This document shows positions 5,467-13,576 of a DNA stretch of 20,510 nt, one piece after another. Source of the DNA: Methylophilaceae bacterium UBA7525 (GTDB taxonomy: Bacteria; Pseudomonadota; Gammaproteobacteria; Burkholderiales; Methylophilaceae); contig DLMX01000117.1 of the NCBI GenBank assembly GCA_002479405.1, forward strand, positions 7,581 to 28,090. The letters run 5' to 3'. The notes beneath the pieces are model-generated. The model ran no database searches. It was not told the origin of the DNA and was given only the letters and a program-made list of their open reading frames with translations. How positions within the stretch are numbered: the first letter of the stretch is position 1; each line of letters begins with the position of its first letter. The translations under genes and the position numbers were made by a program.

Positions 5467-7758
5467 ATGGCCAACAAATATCCAACAAAGCACGAAACGA
5501 CGAATCAAATAGAGCTGATTGTCCCCGGCATGGGCAGCGACCACTGCGCCGGCATTATCCGACAAAGCCTGGAGCGACTTGATGGCATCAACTCTATCGA
5601 AACGAGCATTGCCAGTCATCGGGTGACTGTCAGTCTCAGCGCAAATGGACCGGATCCGGGCACGCTCAAGCAGGCCGTAGAAAAAGCCGGCTATGATGTG
5701 GCGCGCGTGAGTGCGGAACTCAATACCGATACTGATGCCGAGGCAGGTATTGAAGAAGCCTATCTGCTACGGGCACGTAAACGGCTGTGGATTGCGGCAG
5801 TACCTACCAGCCTGATCATGCTGCTGATGGGCCCGCATATGTTCTGGCAACCGCTACCGGGTTATCTCTTGATAGTCGTAGCGCTGGCATTCCCGGTAGT
5901 GTTCCTGTATGGCGGCGGCGCCACACACAAAGCCGCCTGGCGCTCATTGACCAACCGAACCTTCAATATGGACGTGCTGATCTCACTGGGCAGCCTGCCT
6001 CCCTATTTGATCGGTCTGGTCGGTTTCATCTATCCGATGACCTCATTTGTCGAGATGGCCGCGACCATCATGACCTTCCACCTGCTGGGCCGCTATCTGG
6101 AAGCCAAGGCCAAAGGCCGTGCCTCTCAGGCCATCCGCCGCCTGTTGACCCTGGGGGCCAAGACAGCACGAATAGAGCGTGATGGCGAAGAAATCGAGAT
6201 CGCAATAAAAGAATTACAGCCTGGCGACATCATGCTGGTGCGTCCGGGCGAAAAGATTCCGACCGACGGCGAAGTTCTCGAAGGAGAAAGTCATCTGGAC
6301 GAGTCCATTGCCACCGGTGAGTCACTGCCCGTATACAAGACCACGGGTGACAGCGTCATCGGAGCGACCATTAACAAAGAGGGGCGGTTGCGGGTAAAGG
6401 CAACCCGCGTCGGTGGTGACACATTTCTTTCCCAGGTAGTGCGCTTGATCGATCAAGCGCAAGGCTCCCGGGTACCCATCCAGGAATTTGCAGATCGCAT
6501 GACAGGACACTTCGTACCGTTGGTCATCCTTATATCGTTTTCGAGCCTGGTAATTTGGGCGCTGTTTCCGGATAGCCTGCGTCCGATTCTTGATTGGGGC
6601 GCCACTTTCCTGCCCTGGGTCAACCCGGATGCAAGTACGCCAGTGTTAGCCATTCTCGCTGCCATCGCCGTACTGGTCATCGCATGCCCCTGCGCACTGG
6701 GGCTGGCTACGCCAACCGCACTCATGGTGGGTTCCGGACTCGGCGCCGAACATGGCATCCTGATCCGTTCAGGTGAAGCCATCCAGACCTTCAAGGACGT
6801 CAAGGTCATGGTACTGGACAAAACCGGAACAATCACCAGGGGCGAACCAAAACTGACAGAAGTAGTGTCTGCCGAAGGCGTTGATGACAAGCGTTTGCTG
6901 ACACTGGCCGCAAGTGTGGAAAACGCCTCAGAGCACCCCATTGCCAAAGCTGTCGTAGAGGGGGCCAAAGAACGGGGTATCACACTGGACGAGGTGACGG
7001 AGTTTCGTTCTACCGGTGCACGCGGCGTCTCCGGCAAGGTGGCCAATGAAGACCTGCTGATCGGCAATCGTCGCTTGCTGGAAGAAGAAGGTGTGACCGG
7101 ACTGGAAGCATTGGATGATGACTTGAAACAACTGGAGTCGCGCGGACGCACGGTCGTCATCGTGGCCGCCGACAGACATGCGCTGGGCCTGGTCGCGGTT
7201 GCAGATACCATCAAGGCGGAGTCTGTAGATGCCATTCGCGGCATGCATGAACTCGGTTTGCACGTAGTGATGATTACCGGCGATAATGAGCGCGCAGCCC
7301 GGGCGGTGGCTGACGAAGTGGGAATCGATGAAGTACAGGCCGGGGTTCTGCCGGAAGGCAAGGTTGAAGCGATACGCGCGCTACAGGCGAAACATGGCAA
7401 TCATGTAGCCATGGTCGGCGATGGCATCAACGACGCCCCGGCATTGAAACAGGCCAATGTGGGTATTGCCATCGGCGCCGGGGCTGATGTCGCCATTGAG
7501 GCGGCTGACGTGACGCTTGTGCGCGGCGAGTTGACCGGGGTCGTCGAGGCCATGCATTTATCCCGCGCCACCTTCAGCAAGATCGTGCAGAACCTGATAT
7601 GGGCCAGTATCTATAACGTAGCGGCTATCCCTATCGCAGCGTTGGGTCTGTTGCACCCGATGATTGGTGTCGTGGCCATGACCGCCAGTTCGCTTTCCGT
7701 GATCGGCAACTCATTGCTACTCAAACGGGAGTTCTCGGCAAAGATTGCCAAGACCTGA
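5467..7758 (+). CDS. copA: Cu(I) P1B-type ATPase (CopA) with degenerate metal domain
   Basis: The 763-residue inner-membrane pump exports Cu(I) using ATP. All core motifs are present: TGES (283-286), the CPC metal-path motif in membrane helix 6 (407-409), the DKTGT phosphorylation site (Asp451), the SEHP nucleotide motif (His490) and GDGIND (651-656). The IYN and MTASSLSVIGN strings in the last two helices are the Cu(I) P1B-1 signatures. The N-terminal HMA domain (about 14-80) is degenerate: GMGSDHC (21-27) has Ser where the first Cys of CxxC should be. An ATG at 5377 would add 30 residues (including CC) but lacks a ribosome site, so I start at 5467, after GCGGAGA. The upstream chaperone and YHS genes fit a copper export unit. 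Confidence 0.93.
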   Translation: MANKYPTKHETTNQIELIVPGMGSDHCAGIIRQSLERLDGINSIETSIASHRVTVSLSANGPDPGTLKQAVEKAGYDVARVSAELNTDTDAEAGIEEAYLLRARKRLWIAAVPTSLIMLLMGPHMFWQPLPGYLLIVVALAFPVVFLYGGGATHKAAWRSLTNRTFNMDVLISLGSLPPYLIGLVGFIYPMTSFVEMAATIMTFHLLGRYLEAKAKGRASQAIRRLLTLGAKTARIERDGEEIEIAIKELQPGDIMLVRPGEKIPTDGEVLEGESHLDESIATGESLPVYKTTGDSVIGATINKEGRLRVKATRVGGDTFLSQVVRLIDQAQGSRVPIQEFADRMTGHFVPLVILISFSSLVIWALFPDSLRPILDWGATFLPWVNPDASTPVLAILAAIAVLVIACPCALGLATPTALMVGSGLGAEHGILIRSGEAIQTFKDVKVMVLDKTGTITRGEPKLTEVVSAEGVDDKRLLTLAASVENASEHPIAKAVVEGAKERGITLDEVTEFRSTGARGVSGKVANEDLLIGNRRLLEEEGVTGLEALDDDLKQLESRGRTVVIVAADRHALGLVAVADTIKAESVDAIRGMHELGLHVVMITGDNERAARAVADEVGIDEVQAGVLPEGKVEAIRALQAKHGNHVAMVGDGINDAPALKQANVGIAIGAGADVAIEAADVTLVRGELTGVVEAMHLSRATFSKIVQNLIWASIYNVAAIPIAALGLLHPMIGVVAMTASSLSVIGNSLLLKREFSAKIAKT

Positions 7759-7877
7759 TTTTCACCGTAAATAACGCATTTTGCGGCACTTTCATGCCAC
7801 CCGGATATTTGACCTAAAGCAACATTGAGAGCGGAATTAACCGTTATGATTGCACTGTTAATCACAGGAGATACAAG

Positions 7878-8267
7878 ATGCCCTTAAGTCACGTAGTTGT
7901 ATGGCTCGACCATCAGGAAGCGCATGTGATTCTGTTCAATGCAGAGACTCATGAAAACTCGACCATCACCACCAGATCCAAACACGGTCATGTGCACCAG
8001 AAGGCCGGTGTGGTCGGTAGCGGTCATGCTGCCGCCGACCAGAATTATCTGCATGAGGTCGCTAGTGCGGTTGCCGGCTGCGGTGAGATACTGATTGTCG
8101 GCCCCGGTTCAGGCAAGCTGGAACTGATCAAGCACATGAACAGACACGACCCATCCATCGCTGAGAAAGTCGTCGGAGTCGAAACCGTCGATCATCCCAG
8201 TGACGGCCAATTACTGGCCTATGCCAAGAAGTATTTCCTGCGCGTTGACAATATGAAAGCTCAATAA
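7878..8267 (+). CDS. eRF1-like 'translational machinery protein'
   Basis: The 129-residue soluble protein opens with SHVVVWLDHQEAHVI and has a second conserved block, LIVGPGSGKLELIKHM, then VGVETVDHPSDGQLLAYAKKYF. I recognise this as a small family that databases name 'translational machinery protein', loosely related to the N-terminal part of release factor eRF1-like (baeRF) proteins. The biochemical function is not established. Length fits the family. An AGGAGA ribosome site lies seven bases before the start. A 118-base gap after the ATPase gene suggests separate transcription, and I see no copper ligands beyond scattered His. Confidence 0.8.
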   Translation: MPLSHVVVWLDHQEAHVILFNAETHENSTITTRSKHGHVHQKAGVVGSGHAAADQNYLHEVASAVAGCGEILIVGPGSGKLELIKHMNRHDPSIAEKVVGVETVDHPSDGQLLAYAKKYFLRVDNMKAQ

Positions 8268-8278
8268 AAACTGGCGAG

Positions 8279-8306
8279 GACTCCCGCAGCAACGGCAACG
8301 GGAGTC
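8279..8306 (+). repeat. Hairpin after the translational machinery gene
   Basis: GACTCCCG (8279-8286) pairs perfectly with CGGGAGTC (8299-8306) around a 12-base loop, eleven bases after the stop codon. No T-run follows, so termination would be weak or factor-dependent. Confidence 0.45.
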
Positions 8307-8329
8307 GCTGCCGGCTCAACTGCTTGGCG

Positions 8330-8701
8330 ATGTCAGAAAACCTGATCACCTATCAGCTGACCATACGATTGACTGCGGACGCACGGATCGCCATCGGCAG
8401 ATTCGGCACCTGCCTCTTTCCCGCCGGCGATTATATTTACACCGGCAGCGCCCGCCGCAACCTTGAAGCACGCATTGCACGCCACTGCAGCAAGGACAAA
8501 AAACTCAGATGGCATATCGATTACCTGCTTGCCTCACCGGAGGCCAGCATCGTCCATATCGAACGCTTCACACAAACCGAATGCACAATCAATCGGCAAC
8601 AAGCCGGCCGTATCCTGTTCAAAGGGTTGGGCGCTTCGGATTGCCATGCCGGTTGCGGTAGCCATCTCAAGTATCTGGGCAAAACAGACACCCATGACTG
8701 A
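8330..8701 (+). CDS. DUF123 GIY-YIG-like (Uri superfamily) protein
   Basis: The 123-residue protein has the pattern of DUF123 (COG1833), a branch of the GIY-YIG nuclease superfamily: GDYIYTGSARRNLEARIARH at the beginning (a GIY-YIG variant followed by the catalytic-type Arg), then LRWHIDYLL, and near the end SDCHAGCGSHLKYL with paired Cys/His. GIY-YIG enzymes cut DNA, but whether this family is an active nuclease is not known to me. I start at ATG 8330; a TTG two codons earlier is possible. The ribosome site is poor. Its end overlaps the next gene by eight bases, indicating coupled translation. Confidence 0.85.
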   Translation: MSENLITYQLTIRLTADARIAIGRFGTCLFPAGDYIYTGSARRNLEARIARHCSKDKKLRWHIDYLLASPEASIVHIERFTQTECTINRQQAGRILFKGLGASDCHAGCGSHLKYLGKTDTHD

Positions 8702-9041
8702 CCAGACCCGAACCTCAAGAGTCGAAGTAAAGTGGCCAGCCATGATCAAACTACATGGCGCGGACGAACTTATCTACCTGCAGGATCACGCTGCCTGGTT
8801 GTCGGACGACAATGTGCAGGCAATGCATCTGACCGCGGACGACATCCTGATCGATTCCGCAGGTCTATGCTTCCAATTGGCAAAGAACAGGAATGAAAGC
8901 TTCATGGCCACTGGCGAGTGCCTGAACCTGCCGCAGGTGACACAACTGGTGCGCATGCATGCAGCCCAAGATGGCGCCTGCTGTGTCGCCAAGCTGCATG
9001 CAAGCTCGATTGCCGATGCCATCGCCATGCTTCAGCCCTGA
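8694..9041 (+). CDS. DUF4144 domain protein
   Basis: The 115-residue soluble protein contains VKWPAMIKLHGADELIYLQD and later DDILIDSAG, which resemble the pattern I recall for DUF4144, a family of unknown function. The C-terminal half has a pair of Cys in DGACCVAKLHA. The start at 8694 overlaps the DUF123 gene by eight bases, and there is no independent ribosome site, so translation is probably coupled. Family assignment is from memory of the WP-x-IKL and DSxG strings and is moderate. Confidence 0.7.
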   Translation: MTDQTRTSRVEVKWPAMIKLHGADELIYLQDHAAWLSDDNVQAMHLTADDILIDSAGLCFQLAKNRNESFMATGECLNLPQVTQLVRMHAAQDGACCVAKLHASSIADAIAMLQP

Positions 9042-9096
9042 GGTATCATCAAAATCATACCCAGAACTCAAACAGCTCAATGACCAGCATGCAACC

Positions 9097-10671
9097 ATGA
9101 CCGAGATGACCGACAATCCACTCATTGCCGGCCTGCTGTCAAACAGGGCTTATCCCCACGAGACGGCCACGATAGAACTGATCGAGACCCATATTTCCTG
9201 GGTGCTGTTGACGGGAGAATTTGTCTACAAAATCAAGAAACCGGTCAATTTCGGCTTTCTCGATTTTTCGACGCTGGAAAAACGCCGGTTTTATTGCCAG
9301 GAGGAACTGCGCCTCAACCAGCGCCTCAGCCGCGATATCTATCTTGAAGTGGTGCCGATCGGCGGCAACCCATCAGAACCGCAGGTCAACGGCACGGGCC
9401 CTGCGATCGAATATGCGGTCCGCATGCGCCAGTTTGAGGCCGGCAGCCTGCTCTCCGAACGTGCGGAGAATACACTGCTCGACAGCGGCGATATCGACGG
9501 CATCGCAGCGGTCGTCAGCGCCTTTCATCAGTCCGCACTGGTCGCAGAAGCCAGCTCCGAATATGGCGAGCCGCAAACCATCCGTCACTGGTGCGAGGAA
9601 AACTTCGATCATATCGCCCCGCTGTTGCGGGACATGCGGACGGAGATGCCGCAAGTGGATCGCCTGCGATCCTGGGTAGCGAACGAGTGGCAATTGAAAG
9701 CCGGCCTCATGCGGCAACGCAAACAGCATGGCTTTGTGCGCGAATGCCACGGCGACCTGCACCTCGGCAACATCGCGCTGATCGCGGGCAAAATCACGCC
9801 GTTCGACTGCATCGAGTTCAACCCCATGCTGCGCTGGATCGATGTCATGAGCGAGATCGCCTTTGTGCTGATGGACCTCGCTTATCGCGGCTTCGAGTCT
9901 TTCAGCTGGCGACTGCTCAATGCCTATCTGCAGCAGACCGGCGACTATCCGGGACTGGGCATATTGCGCTATTACCTGGTCTACCGCGCGCTGGTACGGG
10001 CAAAAGTCTCGCTGCTGAGTGAACAGCAATTGAACGACAACACCGAACGGCAGCGCAAGCACGAGGAATATGCCCGGCATATCGCCCTCGCCCTGCGCTA
10101 TACAGTAACCGACCGGCCGCTGCTGCTGCTGACGCATGGCTTTTCCGGCTCGGGCAAATCGTTTCATGCCGGAAAACTGGCGCAAGAAATCGGTGCAGTG
10201 CATCTGCGCTCGGACATAGAGCGCAAACGCCTGTTCGGCTTTGCGGCGCTGGACAACACGGGCTCGGCCGCGCAGGACGGCATCTATACAGCGAAAGCCG
10301 GCGAACAGACTTATCAACATCTGGCTGACATGGCTAACATCGCCTTGCAATCCGGTTTTCATGTCATCGTCGATGCGACTTTTCTCAAACGCGCACAGCG
10401 CGACCTTTTCCTGCATCTGGCACAATCCCTGTCGCTGCCTGTACGCATTCTGGATTTCACAGCATCCGTCATCACACTGCAGCAACGCATAGCGCAGCGG
10501 CAGAACGATGCCTCCGAAGCAACAGCAGAAATCCTGCAGCAGCAACTCGCCAGTGCTGATGACTTCGGGCCCGATGAACTCGAACACACCATCAGCATCG
10601 ATACCGAACAAGAAGACGCGCATGGCGGATTGTTGCTGGAAATGAAAACCCTGCTGCAGTCAGAGAGCTGA
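9097..10671 (+). CDS. Fused APH-like kinase and P-loop ATP-binding protein
   Basis: The 524-residue soluble protein has two domains. The first (about 1-330) is aminoglycoside-phosphotransferase-like, with the catalytic loop HGDLHLGN at 218-225 followed by the Mg-binding-type Asp in FDCIEF. The second (about 340-515) is a P-loop kinase with Walker A GFSGSGKS at 348-355 and an IVDATF string, like small AAA/zeta-toxin-type kinases. This COG2187-plus-COG0645 fusion is widespread in proteobacteria as 'bifunctional aminoglycoside phosphotransferase/ATP-binding protein'; the true substrate is unknown and drug resistance is not implied. I start at ATG 9097, where the domain begins; the longer reading would run through the DUF4144 gene in another frame. 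Confidence 0.88.
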   Translation: MTEMTDNPLIAGLLSNRAYPHETATIELIETHISWVLLTGEFVYKIKKPVNFGFLDFSTLEKRRFYCQEELRLNQRLSRDIYLEVVPIGGNPSEPQVNGTGPAIEYAVRMRQFEAGSLLSERAENTLLDSGDIDGIAAVVSAFHQSALVAEASSEYGEPQTIRHWCEENFDHIAPLLRDMRTEMPQVDRLRSWVANEWQLKAGLMRQRKQHGFVRECHGDLHLGNIALIAGKITPFDCIEFNPMLRWIDVMSEIAFVLMDLAYRGFESFSWRLLNAYLQQTGDYPGLGILRYYLVYRALVRAKVSLLSEQQLNDNTERQRKHEEYARHIALALRYTVTDRPLLLLTHGFSGSGKSFHAGKLAQEIGAVHLRSDIERKRLFGFAALDNTGSAAQDGIYTAKAGEQTYQHLADMANIALQSGFHVIVDATFLKRAQRDLFLHLAQSLSLPVRILDFTASVITLQQRIAQRQNDASEATAEILQQQLASADDFGPDELEHTISIDTEQEDAHGGLLLEMKTLLQSES

Positions 10672-10703
10672 TGCTGACGGACAACCGGCTTTCACCCTTA
10701 AAC

Positions 10704-10731
10704 TTGTCTGATCCCGGCTTGTCTGTAAGAT
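10704..10731 (+). promoter_or_regulatory. Candidate sigma70 promoter for the mechanosensitive channel
   Basis: TTGTCT (10704-10709) and TAAGAT (10726-10731) are spaced by 16 bases, each matching four of six consensus positions, 80 bases before the channel start. The octamer CTTGTCTG occurs twice, at 10703-10710 and 10718-10725. Assigned by consensus only. Confidence 0.35.
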
Positions 10732-10811
10732 AGAGCCTGTACGCTGGTTACAGCAAGCTTCGTCCTGTAAGGCAGCAATCCAGCTTTCATTTTCAATCAA
10801 GACAAGTACTG

Positions 10812-12101
10812 ATGCATAAACAATCGATTATCAAGGAACATCTCTTCAACTGGCTGGAATCCATTGGCCTGCAACTGACCCCCATGATGACCACCGGCGT
10901 CATCCTGCTCGTCATTATCCTGACCGCACTGCTCGTCCATGTCATCCTGCATCTGGGCGTACTGAGGACGCTCAAGCGCCTCGCCCAGCATTCCCAGCTC
11001 TGGTGGCAGGAAGCGCTGTTCAAGTTCGGCCTGTTCAAGCGCGCAGCGCTCACCTTGCAGGGCGTGATTCTCTATACACAGGCAAGAATCTGGCTGGACT
11101 CCGACTCCGCAGCCCTGCCCATCATCGAGACGGGCACCGAATTATGGATACTGCTGTTCACACTGTTGACACTATTCTCGCTACTGGACACGCTACAAGA
11201 TTTCTCCCGCTTCAGCGAAAAAGTCAAAAACCTGCCGTTGCGCGGCATCTTCCAGGGCATCAAGCTGGTCACTGCCGTCATCGCGTTGATACTGGCCATC
11301 GCCCTGCTGATCGGCAAATCGCCACTGCTGCTGTTCAGCGGCCTGGGGGCCATGACCGCAGTGCTGCTGCTGGTATTCAAAGATCCGATTCTGGGTTTTG
11401 TCGCCGGCATCCAGCTTTCCGCAAATAACATGCTGGCCGTCAATGACTGGCTGGAAATGCCCAAATACGGGGCCGATGGCGATGTCATCGATATCAGCCT
11501 GACCACGGTCAAGGTACGCAACTGGGACAAGACCATCACCACCATCCCGACCTATGCGCTGATCTCGGATTCTTTCAAGAACTGGCGAGGCATGCAGGAA
11601 ACCGGTGGCCGCCGCATCAAGCGTGCTGTGTATATCGATGCCACCAGCGTGCATTTTTTGAGTGAGGAAGACATCGCCCGTCTGCGCAAGCTGCAATTGC
11701 TGAGCTCGCATATCGAGAGCAAACTGAAAGAAATCGCCGAAGACAATCGGACAAAAAACGTCGATCCATCCTCGCCTGCCAACGGTCGCAGGCTGACCAA
11801 TCTCGGAGTTTTCCGCGCCTACCTGACGGCCTACCTCAAGGCCAACAGCAGAATCCACAAGGGGCTGATGCAGATGGTACGGCAACTCGATCCGGGCGAA
11901 AACGGCATTCCACTCGAGGTCTACGCCTTTGCCAACGATACCGACTGGGTAGCGTATGAAGGCATTCAGTCCGATATTTTCGATCACATTTTCGCCGTAC
12001 TTCCCGAGTTCGGGCTGCGCGTTTACCAGAACCCGACTGGTCATGACATGCGCCAGATGGCCATCGGCATCAATATGCCGCAAGACGGCCAGGATATCTG
12101 A
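10812..12101 (+). CDS. ybdG: MscS-family mechanosensitive channel, YbdG type
   Basis: The 429-residue inner-membrane protein has about five hydrophobic helices in the first 220 residues and a soluble MscS beta-domain after that. The block FKDPILGFVAGIQLSANNML followed by NDWLEMPKYGADGDVIDIS, TVKVRNWDKTITTIPTYAL and FKNWRGMQETGGRRIKR is the hallmark of the E. coli YbdG (MscM) branch, and the length is close to its 415 residues. Such channels open on membrane tension and release solutes under osmotic downshock; YbdG itself has small conductance. It appears to be transcribed alone, from the candidate promoter upstream, and has no link to copper that I can see. Confidence 0.92.
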   Translation: MHKQSIIKEHLFNWLESIGLQLTPMMTTGVILLVIILTALLVHVILHLGVLRTLKRLAQHSQLWWQEALFKFGLFKRAALTLQGVILYTQARIWLDSDSAALPIIETGTELWILLFTLLTLFSLLDTLQDFSRFSEKVKNLPLRGIFQGIKLVTAVIALILAIALLIGKSPLLLFSGLGAMTAVLLLVFKDPILGFVAGIQLSANNMLAVNDWLEMPKYGADGDVIDISLTTVKVRNWDKTITTIPTYALISDSFKNWRGMQETGGRRIKRAVYIDATSVHFLSEEDIARLRKLQLLSSHIESKLKEIAEDNRTKNVDPSSPANGRRLTNLGVFRAYLTAYLKANSRIHKGLMQMVRQLDPGENGIPLEVYAFANDTDWVAYEGIQSDIFDHIFAVLPEFGLRVYQNPTGHDMRQMAIGINMPQDGQDI

Positions 12102-12110
12102 ACCCGGGTT

Positions 12111-12139
12111 TTTGCACTCAAGCAGAATGGGCATATGAT
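12111..12139 (+). promoter_or_regulatory. Candidate sigma70 promoter for the NfeD-slipin operon
   Basis: TTTGCA (12111-12116) and TATGAT (12134-12139) are separated by exactly 17 bases, matching four and five of six consensus positions. The -10 box is about 70 bases before the NfeD start. Inferred from consensus and spacing. Confidence 0.5.
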
Positions 12140-12208
12140 GTAAGCTTGGTAGGCAAGTGTTTCAGGAAAACGCTGGACAGGGGTTCAGCATCGGAGAGGG
12201 CTTGATAC

Positions 12209-13576
12209 ATGAAGAAACTGGCATGGCTGCTACTGCTCTTTTTGTTCTCTTTCTCAGCGCAGGCGGCTGACGTTCATGTGCTGAGCGTCAAGGGTGCCAT
12301 CAGCCCGGCCAGCGCCGATTATCTGTTGCGCGGCATCGCCAAGTCGGCGGACGCAGAGGCGAAACTGGTCATCATCGAGATGGATACGCCGGGTGGCCTG
12401 GACACTTCCATGCGTGACATCATCAAGGCCATCCTCGCCTCGCCCATTCCAGTCGTCACCTATGTAGCCCCGGATGGCGCACGCGCCGCCAGTGCCGGCA
12501 CCTACATTCTCTACGCCAGCCATATCGCCGCCATGGCACCGGCCACCAACCTCGGCGCGGCAACTCCTGTAGAGCTCGCACCTTCCGGCGGTACCGAAAA
12601 ACCTGCCTTGCCCAAAGACCCGAAGACGGCTGCCGAAGGCGAAGAAACCACCGACAGCCCGGTCATGCAGGACGCCAAAACAAAGAAAGCCGTGCACGAT
12701 GCCGCCGCTTACATCCGCAGTCTGGCCGAACTGCGCGGACGCAATGCCGACTGGGCGGAAAGCGCCGTGCGCGAAGCGGTGAGCCTGTCAGCCGAAGCGG
12801 CACTCAAGGCCAATGTAATTGATGTCATCGCCAGCGATATTAACGACCTGCTACGACAAATCGATGGCCGTACGGTGAAAGTTGTCAGCGGCGAGATCAC
12901 GCTGGATACGCGGGATCTCAATGTGGTTCGCATTGAACCCGACTGGCGCACCGAGCTGCTGGCCGTCATCGGCAATCCGGGCTTTGCCTATATCCTGCTG
13001 CTGCTCGGCATCTACGGCATCATCTACGAGTTTTCCAATCCGGGCATGCTGTTTCCGGGCGTCATCGGCAGCATCTGCCTGCTACTGGCGCTTTTCGCCC
13101 TGCAGTTGATGCCGATCAGTTATGTCGGACTGGCATTGATCATCCTCGGTGTCATCCTCATGATATCCGAGGCGGTGGCGCCAAGTTTCGGGGCGCTAGG
13201 GCTGGGCGGGGTGGCCGCCTTCATTATCGGTTCCATCATGCTGATCGATACCGATATCCCGGGCTACGGCATTTCCTGGGCACTGATCGCTCCGGTGGCA
13301 GCAACCACTGCCGCATTTTCCTTCATGGTGGTCGGTCTTGCCTTGCGCGCGCGCAGGCGTCCGGTGGTCACCGGCGCAGAGCAGATGATAGGCGCCGAAG
13401 GCGAGATACTGGAGATCAAGGACCATGAAATCTGGGCACGCGTGCATAGCGAACTGTGGCGCACACATAGCCATCAACCTCTAAGCCCCGGCATGAAAGT
13501 CAAAGTGAAAGCGCGGCAGGATCTGGTATTGGAAGTAGAACCGATTAACGGGAACAAGGAGAACGATCATGTTTGA
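12209..13576 (+). CDS. NfeD-family membrane serine protease (long form)
   Basis: The 455-residue protein has a signal peptide (cleaved near AQA, residue 20). A ClpP-like serine protease domain follows at about 22-230, then four to five membrane helices (about 255-390) and a C-terminal NfeD OB-fold (about 395-450). The catalytic Ser is probably Ser95 in RAASAGTYI, aligning with Ser97 of the archaeal 1510-N protease; the catalytic Lys is one of Lys157-160 in DAKTKKAV. The related 1510-N protease cleaves the hydrophobic C-terminus of its partner stomatin. A Lys/Glu/Pro-rich insert separates the Ser block from the Lys block (about 125-150). The gene overlaps the slipin gene by eight bases, the classic NfeD-stomatin operon. 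Confidence 0.93.
   Translation: MKKLAWLLLLFLFSFSAQAADVHVLSVKGAISPASADYLLRGIAKSADAEAKLVIIEMDTPGGLDTSMRDIIKAILASPIPVVTYVAPDGARAASAGTYILYASHIAAMAPATNLGAATPVELAPSGGTEKPALPKDPKTAAEGEETTDSPVMQDAKTKKAVHDAAAYIRSLAELRGRNADWAESAVREAVSLSAEAALKANVIDVIASDINDLLRQIDGRTVKVVSGEITLDTRDLNVVRIEPDWRTELLAVIGNPGFAYILLLLGIYGIIYEFSNPGMLFPGVIGSICLLLALFALQLMPISYVGLALIILGVILMISEAVAPSFGALGLGGVAAFIIGSIMLIDTDIPGYGISWALIAPVAATTAAFSFMVVGLALRARRRPVVTGAEQMIGAEGEILEIKDHEIWARVHSELWRTHSHQPLSPGMKVKVKARQDLVLEVEPINGNKENDHV

Noticed and set aside
6453..7400. A 315-residue open frame antisense to the first CopA
   Set aside because: It is Ser/Ala/Arg-biased and mirrors the codon bias of the ATPase gene; it is a shadow of a strongly supported gene.
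9373..10623. A 416-residue open frame antisense to the fused kinase
   Set aside because: The sense strand has clear kinase motifs; the antisense product shows no recognisable domain.
9097..10671. Antibiotic resistance by an aminoglycoside phosphotransferase
   Set aside because: The APH-like fold is fused to a P-loop kinase in a widespread family of unknown substrate; similarity of fold does not show drug modification.
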